DNA from: Planctomycetota bacterium
GTDB taxonomy: Bacteria > Planctomycetota > UBA11346
Reading direction: 5' to 3'
Assembly: GCA_003136555.1 (NCBI GenBank)
Contig: PLEW01000190.1
Location: 8,921 to 46,920 of the forward strand
Length of the DNA stretch: 38,000 bases
The notes beneath the pieces are model-generated. The model had not been told where the DNA came from. It saw only the letters and a list, made by a program, of their open reading frames with translations, and ran no database searches. Positions 33,019 to 38,000 of this stretch are shown piece after piece. The first letter of the stretch is position 1. Each line of letters starts with the position of its first letter. A program made the position numbers and the translations under genes.

Positions 33019-35178
33019 ATGAACGCATTCACCATCAAGATCAGCGACGGCATCGCCCGCGTGCTCATCGATCTGCCAGGCGAGAAGGTCAACATCTTCT
33101 CGGCCGAGGTCGTCGCCGAGCTCGGCGAGGTGGTGCGCCAACTGCAGGGCATGCCTGAGCTGCGCGCCGCGGTGTTCGAGAGCGGCAAGCCCGGGGTGTT
33201 CATCGCCGGAGCCGATATCCGCGAACTGCAGACCATCGCCACCCGCAGCGATGCCCTGGCCAAGGCCCAAGCCGGGCAGCGCCTGTTCCAGCGCCTTGCC
33301 ACCCTGCCGATGCCGACCATCGCGGTCATCGATGGCGCCTGCATGGGCGGCGGTCTCGAATTCGCCCTCGCCTGCACCTACCGCATCGTCAGCGACGAGG
33401 ACAAGACCAGCCTGGCGCTGCCCGAGGTCACCCTCGGCATCATCCCAGGCTGGGGCGGCACCCAGCGCCTGCCACGCCTGATCGGCGTCACGGCCGCGCT
33501 CGACATGATCCTCTCCGGCAAGCCGGTCAATGCCCGCAAGGCGGTCAAGCTCGGGCTCGCCGATGGCTGCTCTGCGCGCGCCTTCCTGCCCGGCGCGGTG
33601 CGCGCCTTCCTCGCCGAGGCCCTCACCCCAATAGGCTCGACCGCGATCGTCGCACGCCGGCCGCACGGCTGGCGCCGCCAGCTCCTCGAAGGCAATCCGG
33701 CCGGCCGTCTGCTGCTGTTCAGGACGGCCTCGGCCCAGCTGGTGCGCAAGACGCGCGGCCTGATGCCCGCGCCGCTGTCGGCGCTGGCGGTGGTACGGGA
33801 GACCATCAGCCATGAGCTCGAGAGCGGATTGGAGATCGAGGCCGAGCATTTCGCCGACCTCGCCACCACCCCCAGCTGCAAGGCGCTGATCGACTGCTTC
33901 TTCGCCAATGAATTGGCGCGCAAGGAGGGCGTGCTGTCCAAGGGCGTGGCCGAAGGCAAGAGCGAGGCCAGGCCGCTGCACGCCGCCGTGCTGGGCGCCG
34001 GGGTGATGGGCGGCGGCATCGCCTGGGCCTTCGCCAACCATGGCATGCCGGTACGGCTCAAGGATCTCGCCTGGGAGGCGGTGGCCAAGGGCCTGAAGAC
34101 CGCCCACGACTACGACCAGCAGCTGGTCAGGATCCGCAAGCTCACTCCCGCCGCAGCCAACCAGTCGATGCTGCGCATCAGCGGTACGCTCGACTACCGC
34201 GGCTTCTCCGCCATCGATGTGGTGGTCGAGGCGGTGGTCGAGGACCTCGCCATCAAGCGCAAGGTCCTGGCCGAGCTGGAAGGCGGCATCCGCGACGACT
34301 GCCTGGTGTGCACCAACACCTCCTCGCTCTCGGTCTCGGCGATGGCCGAGGCCATGCGCCATCCCGACCGCCTGGTCGGCATGCACTTCTTCAATCCGGT
34401 CAACCGCATGCCTCTGGTCGAGGTCGTCCCGGGGCAGCGCACCTCGCCCGCCTGCGTGGCCGAGGTCGCGGGCCTGGTGCGGCGGCTGGGCAAGACCGCG
34501 GTGGTGGTGAAGGACTGCCCCGGATTCCTGGTCAACCGCATCCTCCTGCCCTACCTCAACGAAGCGGCGCGGCTGCTCGAGGACGGGGCAGGCCTGGCGG
34601 AGATCGACCGCGTGATCTATGACTTCGGCATGCCGATGGGGCCCTTCACCCTCAGCGATGACGTCGGCCTGGATGTCGGCTACAAGGTCGCCAAGATCCT
34701 CGCCGCCCACTACGGCGAACGCATGAAGGTCGCCGATGCGCTGCGCATCGCCTATGAGGAGATGCACCTCTTGGGCACCAAGGGCGGACGCGGCTTCTAC
34801 CTGCATGACGGCAAGGAGGCGTTGCCCAACCAGGAGCTCATCAACCGGGTGGCGGCCGCCAGCGGCCGCCACCCGGCGCATGGATCGCCCATTGCCAGCG
34901 ATGACATCCGGGATCGCTGCCTGCTGATCATGGTCAACGAGGCGGTCCGCTGCCTCGAGGAGCAGGTGGTGGCAAAGCCGGCGATCCTCGATCTGGCGAT
35001 GATCATGGGCACCGGCTTCCCGCCGCAGCGGGGCGGCCTGCTGCACTATGCCAACCAGCTGGGCAGCCGCTTCGTCGCCGACCGACTCAAGCAGCTGAGC
35101 GACCGCTGCGGATCACGCTTCGCACCCTGCCAGACGATCATCGACCTCGCCCGCGAGGGCAGCCCCTTCCCCACCTGA
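33019..35178 (+). CDS. Bifunctional enoyl-CoA hydratase / 3-hydroxyacyl-CoA dehydrogenase (FadB/FadJ type)
   Basis: A 719-residue multifunctional protein, the length of FadJ. The hydratase domain (1-190) has the oxyanion and catalytic glutamates E114 (GGGLEFALA) and E136 (LPEVTLGIIPGWGGTQR). The dehydrogenase domain starts with the NAD motif AVLGAGVMGGGIA (323-335) and includes HFFNPV and KDCPGFLVNRIL. The start is uncertain: ATG 33019 has AGAGGA seven bases upstream and matches family N-termini, while ATG 32932 overlaps the thiolase stop as ATGA and would add 29 low-complexity residues. It performs the second and third steps of beta-oxidation. Confidence 0.94.
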   Translation: MNAFTIKISDGIARVLIDLPGEKVNIFSAEVVAELGEVVRQLQGMPELRAAVFESGKPGVFIAGADIRELQTIATRSDALAKAQAGQRLFQRLATLPMPTIAVIDGACMGGGLEFALACTYRIVSDEDKTSLALPEVTLGIIPGWGGTQRLPRLIGVTAALDMILSGKPVNARKAVKLGLADGCSARAFLPGAVRAFLAEALTPIGSTAIVARRPHGWRRQLLEGNPAGRLLLFRTASAQLVRKTRGLMPAPLSALAVVRETISHELESGLEIEAEHFADLATTPSCKALIDCFFANELARKEGVLSKGVAEGKSEARPLHAAVLGAGVMGGGIAWAFANHGMPVRLKDLAWEAVAKGLKTAHDYDQQLVRIRKLTPAAANQSMLRISGTLDYRGFSAIDVVVEAVVEDLAIKRKVLAELEGGIRDDCLVCTNTSSLSVSAMAEAMRHPDRLVGMHFFNPVNRMPLVEVVPGQRTSPACVAEVAGLVRRLGKTAVVVKDCPGFLVNRILLPYLNEAARLLEDGAGLAEIDRVIYDFGMPMGPFTLSDDVGLDVGYKVAKILAAHYGERMKVADALRIAYEEMHLLGTKGGRGFYLHDGKEALPNQELINRVAAASGRHPAHGSPIASDDIRDRCLLIMVNEAVRCLEEQVVAKPAILDLAMIMGTGFPPQRGGLLHYANQLGSRFVADRLKQLSDRCGSRFAPCQTIIDLAREGSPFPT

Positions 35179-35192
35179 CCGGAGGACGAGCC

Positions 35193-37103
35193 ATGACCGG
35201 CAAAACCACCGAAAGCAAGACCGCACACGACGAGGACATCATCATCGACACGTCGAAGATGAGCGCAGACAAGCGCGACGCGATGGAAGTAGCGGAGGGA
35301 GCGCGCGACCTCGAGACCAACCGCGGCTTCGCCCAGCAGCTGTTCATGGGCACCTTCGCCCACGCCCAGCTCAGCACCTTCCCGACCCAGACCAAGGAGG
35401 ACCGCACGGTCGGCGACATCCTCTGCGCGCAGGTGGGCGACTACCTTGGCAAGCATCTCGACCCCGACGAGGTTGATGCCACCCGCACCATCCCCGAGGA
35501 GGTCATCGACGAGCTGTTCCGCATGGGCATCTTCGCGATGAAGGTGCCGAAGCAGTATGGCGGCCTTGGGCTGAGCCAGGTGAACTACAATCGCGTGATG
35601 ATGCGCATCGCCAGCTATTGCGCCAGCACCGCGGTGCTGGTCAGCGCCCATCAGTCGATCGGCGTACCGCAGCCGCTCAAGCTGTTCGGCACCGAGGAGC
35701 AGAAGGCCAAATACTTCCCGCGCTTCCGCCAGCATGCCATCTCGGCCTTCGCCCTGACCGAGCCCGGGGTCGGCTCGGATCCCTCGAAGATGACCACCAC
35801 CGCGACCCTGAGCGCCGACAAGACGCATTACCTGGTCAAGGGGGAGAAGCTGTGGTGCACCAACGGTCCGATCGCGGACGTCATGGTGGTGATGGTGCGC
35901 ACCGCGCCCAGGATCGTCAACGGCCGCGAGAAGACCCAGATCACCGCGCTCATCCTCGAGAAGGACATGCCCGGGATCGAAGTGGTGCACCGCTGCGATT
36001 TCATGGGCATCCGCGGCATCCAGAACGGCCTCATCCGCTTCAACGATGTGAAGGTTCCGGTCGGCAATGTGCTGTGGGGCGAAGGCAAGGGGCTCAAGCT
36101 CGCGCTCACCACCCTCAACACCGGGAGGCTCACCCTGCCGGCGGCCTGCACCGGAGTGGCCAAGCAATGCCTGTCGATCTGCCGCCGCTGGGGCAACCAG
36201 CGGGTGCAGTGGGGACTGCCGGTCGGGGCCCATGAGGCGGGCAGGCAGAAGCTCGCCTTCATCGCCTCCTCGACCCTGGCGATGGAGGCGGTCTCGTGGC
36301 TGACCAGCCATTGGGCCGACCATCATGAGGTCGATATCCGCATCGAGGCGGCGATGGCCAAGCTCTTCTGCAGCGAGATGGCCTGGAAGATCGTCGACAT
36401 GACCATGCAGCTGCGCGGCGGCCGTGGCTATGAGAAGGCCTCCTCGCTGGTCGCGCGCGGGGAGGAGGGCTATCCGGTCGAGCGCATGATGCGCGATACG
36501 CGCATCAACCTGATCATCGAGGGCACCTCCGAGATCATGAAGCTCTTCCTCGCCCGCGAGGCGATGGATCCGCATCTCAAGCTTGCTGCCGACCTGCTCA
36601 AAGCCCACATCCCGCTCGGGGTGAAGATGAAGTCGGGGATGAAGCTCGCCGGCTTCTACACCACCTGGTACCTCAAGCAGTGGTTCAATTCCAGCCTGTG
36701 GTCGCAACACCGCAGCATGGGCATCCTCAGCGGGCATTACCAGTACGTCCAGGCCTGCTCTCATCGGCTCGCCCGCACCATCTTCCACTACATGGGCCTG
36801 TACCGCGACAAGCTCGAGCGCAAGCAGGTGCTGCTCGGGCATCTGATGGATATCGGCACCGAGCTGTTCGCCATGGCCGCGACGTGCAGCTATGCCAAAT
36901 CACTCGAGGAGGAGCACAAGGGAACCGGAGCCCTGACCCTGGCCGACTACTTCTGCCGCGAAGCGACGCGCAGGATCGAGGAGCACTACCGCCATCTCGC
37001 CAGCAACGATGACGGCATGATGGGTCAGATCGGCAAGGCCGTGCTCAACGGCGACCATCTCTGGCTCGAGGAGGGCATCCAATGGATCGGTCCCAACGCC
37101 TGA
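35193..37103 (+). CDS. Acyl-CoA dehydrogenase (VLCAD-like, with C-terminal extension)
   Basis: A 636-residue flavoenzyme. It has FALTEPGVGSDPSKM, the helical LRGGRGY segment and the catalytic glutamate E443 in NLIIEGTSEIMK. About 190 residues follow the catalytic motif, giving the long form similar in size to very-long-chain acyl-CoA dehydrogenases, which use this extension for dimer or membrane contacts. It performs the first step of beta-oxidation, passing electrons to an electron-transfer flavoprotein. GGAGGA lies eight bases before the ATG. It overlaps the following acyltransferase by 22 bases. Confidence 0.94.
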   Translation: MTGKTTESKTAHDEDIIIDTSKMSADKRDAMEVAEGARDLETNRGFAQQLFMGTFAHAQLSTFPTQTKEDRTVGDILCAQVGDYLGKHLDPDEVDATRTIPEEVIDELFRMGIFAMKVPKQYGGLGLSQVNYNRVMMRIASYCASTAVLVSAHQSIGVPQPLKLFGTEEQKAKYFPRFRQHAISAFALTEPGVGSDPSKMTTTATLSADKTHYLVKGEKLWCTNGPIADVMVVMVRTAPRIVNGREKTQITALILEKDMPGIEVVHRCDFMGIRGIQNGLIRFNDVKVPVGNVLWGEGKGLKLALTTLNTGRLTLPAACTGVAKQCLSICRRWGNQRVQWGLPVGAHEAGRQKLAFIASSTLAMEAVSWLTSHWADHHEVDIRIEAAMAKLFCSEMAWKIVDMTMQLRGGRGYEKASSLVARGEEGYPVERMMRDTRINLIIEGTSEIMKLFLAREAMDPHLKLAADLLKAHIPLGVKMKSGMKLAGFYTTWYLKQWFNSSLWSQHRSMGILSGHYQYVQACSHRLARTIFHYMGLYRDKLERKQVLLGHLMDIGTELFAMAATCSYAKSLEEEHKGTGALTLADYFCREATRRIEEHYRHLASNDDGMMGQIGKAVLNGDHLWLEEGIQWIGPNA

Positions 37104-38000
37104 CCACCTTCGAGCAGTATCCTCAGCCCGCCGATCCGCTGGTGGGCTTCTCGACCGACACCATGCCGGTGAATCCCGGTCCCGGGAATCGCTCGTCGAC
37201 AGGCCGCTTCGCCAGGGTCACCCGGCGGGCGACGAGCATGGCGCTGCGCGTCATCGAGCGCCTTATCAACGGCACCATCCGCATCGAGGGCGAGCACAAC
37301 ATCGGCAAAGGTCCGGTGCTGTTCATCGCCAACCACTTCACGCGCTTCGAGACCTTCATCCTGCCCTGGATCATCCACAATGTGCATAGCGGCCGCATGC
37401 CGCATTCGCTGGCCTACCATGAGCTGTTCCGGGGCCGCTTCGGCGACTTCCTCATGACCATGGGTGCGCGGCCCACCGGCGATCCGGTGGTCAAGCACAC
37501 CATCGTCGAGAACCTGATGACCGGTCGCAACGACTGGCTGATCTATCCCGAAGGCTCGATGATCAAGAACAAGAAGATCTGGGCCAACAGCCGCTTCGCC
37601 ATCGATTCGCCGGATCGGGCGGGATCGCCGCACACCGGCGCCGCGATCATGGCTCTCAAATCGCTGCTCTACCGCAGGCTCTACCGCCATGCCTGCGAGA
37701 TCAAGGATTTCGCGCTGATGGCCCGCTACGAGGCGCGCTACCACCTCAGCGGCCCCGCCGACATCGATGTCCCGGATCTCCAGGTCATCCCGGTGAACAT
37801 CTCCTACTATCCGATCCGCCCTGGCAAGAACCTCATCTACCGCACCGCACGCTGGCTGTTCCGCCAGCTCCCCAGCGTACTCGAGGAGGAGCTGGTGATC
37901 GAAGGCAGCCTGCTGCTGTCGGAGACCGACATCAGCGTCTACTTCGGCAAGCCGATCGACCTCGACCGCTACGCCAACCTCATCATGCCCACCCTGACCG
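37082..38000 (+). CDS. Glycerolipid acyltransferase (PlsC/GPAT-like), N-terminal part
   Basis: An open frame starts at ATG 37082 with GGAGGG six bases upstream, overlaps the acyl-CoA dehydrogenase end by 22 bases and runs off the window (306 codons seen). GEHNIGKGPVLFIANHFTRFETF has the acyltransferase block I, but as H85-x4-E90 instead of the usual HX4D. Block III is IYPEGSMIKNKKIW (154-167), in place of the PEGT/SR form. It may acylate glycerol phosphate or lysophospholipid at the membrane. Position at the end of a fatty-acid degradation operon suggests acyl-CoA redirection into lipid. Confidence 0.8.
   Translation, partial: MDRSQRLTTFEQYPQPADPLVGFSTDTMPVNPGPGNRSSTGRFARVTRRATSMALRVIERLINGTIRIEGEHNIGKGPVLFIANHFTRFETFILPWIIHNVHSGRMPHSLAYHELFRGRFGDFLMTMGARPTGDPVVKHTIVENLMTGRNDWLIYPEGSMIKNKKIWANSRFAIDSPDRAGSPHTGAAIMALKSLLYRRLYRHACEIKDFALMARYEARYHLSGPADIDVPDLQVIPVNISYYPIRPGKNLIYRTARWLFRQLPSVLEEELVIEGSLLLSETDISVYFGKPIDLDRYANLIMPTLT

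Noticed and set aside
1-38000. CRISPR arrays, insertion sequences, prophage structural genes, toxin-antitoxin pairs
   Set aside because: No regularly spaced repeats, transposase motifs or phage modules were seen on either strand.

Overview
The window looks like a chromosome segment from a high-GC bacterium, most likely of the Planctomycetota/Verrucomicrobiota/Lentisphaerota (PVC) sphere. Pointers are a planctomycete-type secreted single-haem cytochrome c domain, a bL28 with a GGVG..KGRTKRK insert, a long pseudopilin with a typical PVC-like C-terminus, a secreted SGNH hydrolase and a FapA-type polymer protein. The biotin synthase has lost the classical [2Fe-2S] ligands and gained cysteines, which fits the type known from anaerobes. 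The taxonomic call is inference.

Layout. 1-8.5 kb holds housekeeping and metabolism: the end of a MoxR ATPase, a methyltransferase, an unknown protein, speD, aroC, bioB, a gamma-carbonic anhydrase coupled to a large secreted esterase-like protein, and a small lipoprotein. 8.5-18.4 kb holds a FapA-like protein, a two-gene split membrane/spermidine-synthase-like unit, a PfkB kinase, a DUF151 protein, an alpha/beta hydrolase without its serine, an alkylsulfatase-like metallo-beta-lactamase protein, queA, rpmB and tRNA-Cys. 

18.4-22.4 kb, directly after tRNA-Cys, is an accessory stretch. Its base composition is visibly more AT-rich in places. It carries tiny orphan ORFs, two membrane proteins, a diverged direct repeat, a broken formylglycine-generating-enzyme-like C-terminus, a coding remnant with no start, and then a compact ArsR-AHSA1 operon with a perfect palindromic operator. 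22.4-26.8 kb encodes exported proteins: SGNH hydrolase, pseudopilin, cytochrome c and a PepSY-like protein.

26.8-38 kb is a divergent lipid-turnover locus. The minus strand has hotdog thioesterase, glycerophosphodiesterase and glycerol-3-phosphate dehydrogenase with overlapping start and stop codons. The plus strand has acyl-CoA synthetase, thiolase, FadB/FadJ-type bifunctional enzyme, acyl-CoA dehydrogenase and an acyltransferase running off the window. Together they could take lipid breakdown products apart: head group to dihydroxyacetone phosphate, acyl chains to acetyl-CoA, with the acyltransferase re-entering synthesis.

A cross-cutting observation is that several genes with no Shine-Dalgarno sequence have a -10-like hexamer exactly six bases before the ATG, suggesting leaderless transcripts. 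No phage, insertion sequence, CRISPR array or obvious defence system is visible; the most unusual items are the biotin synthase, the leaderless-promoter pattern, the tRNA-adjacent scrap region and the altered active sites of several enzymes.
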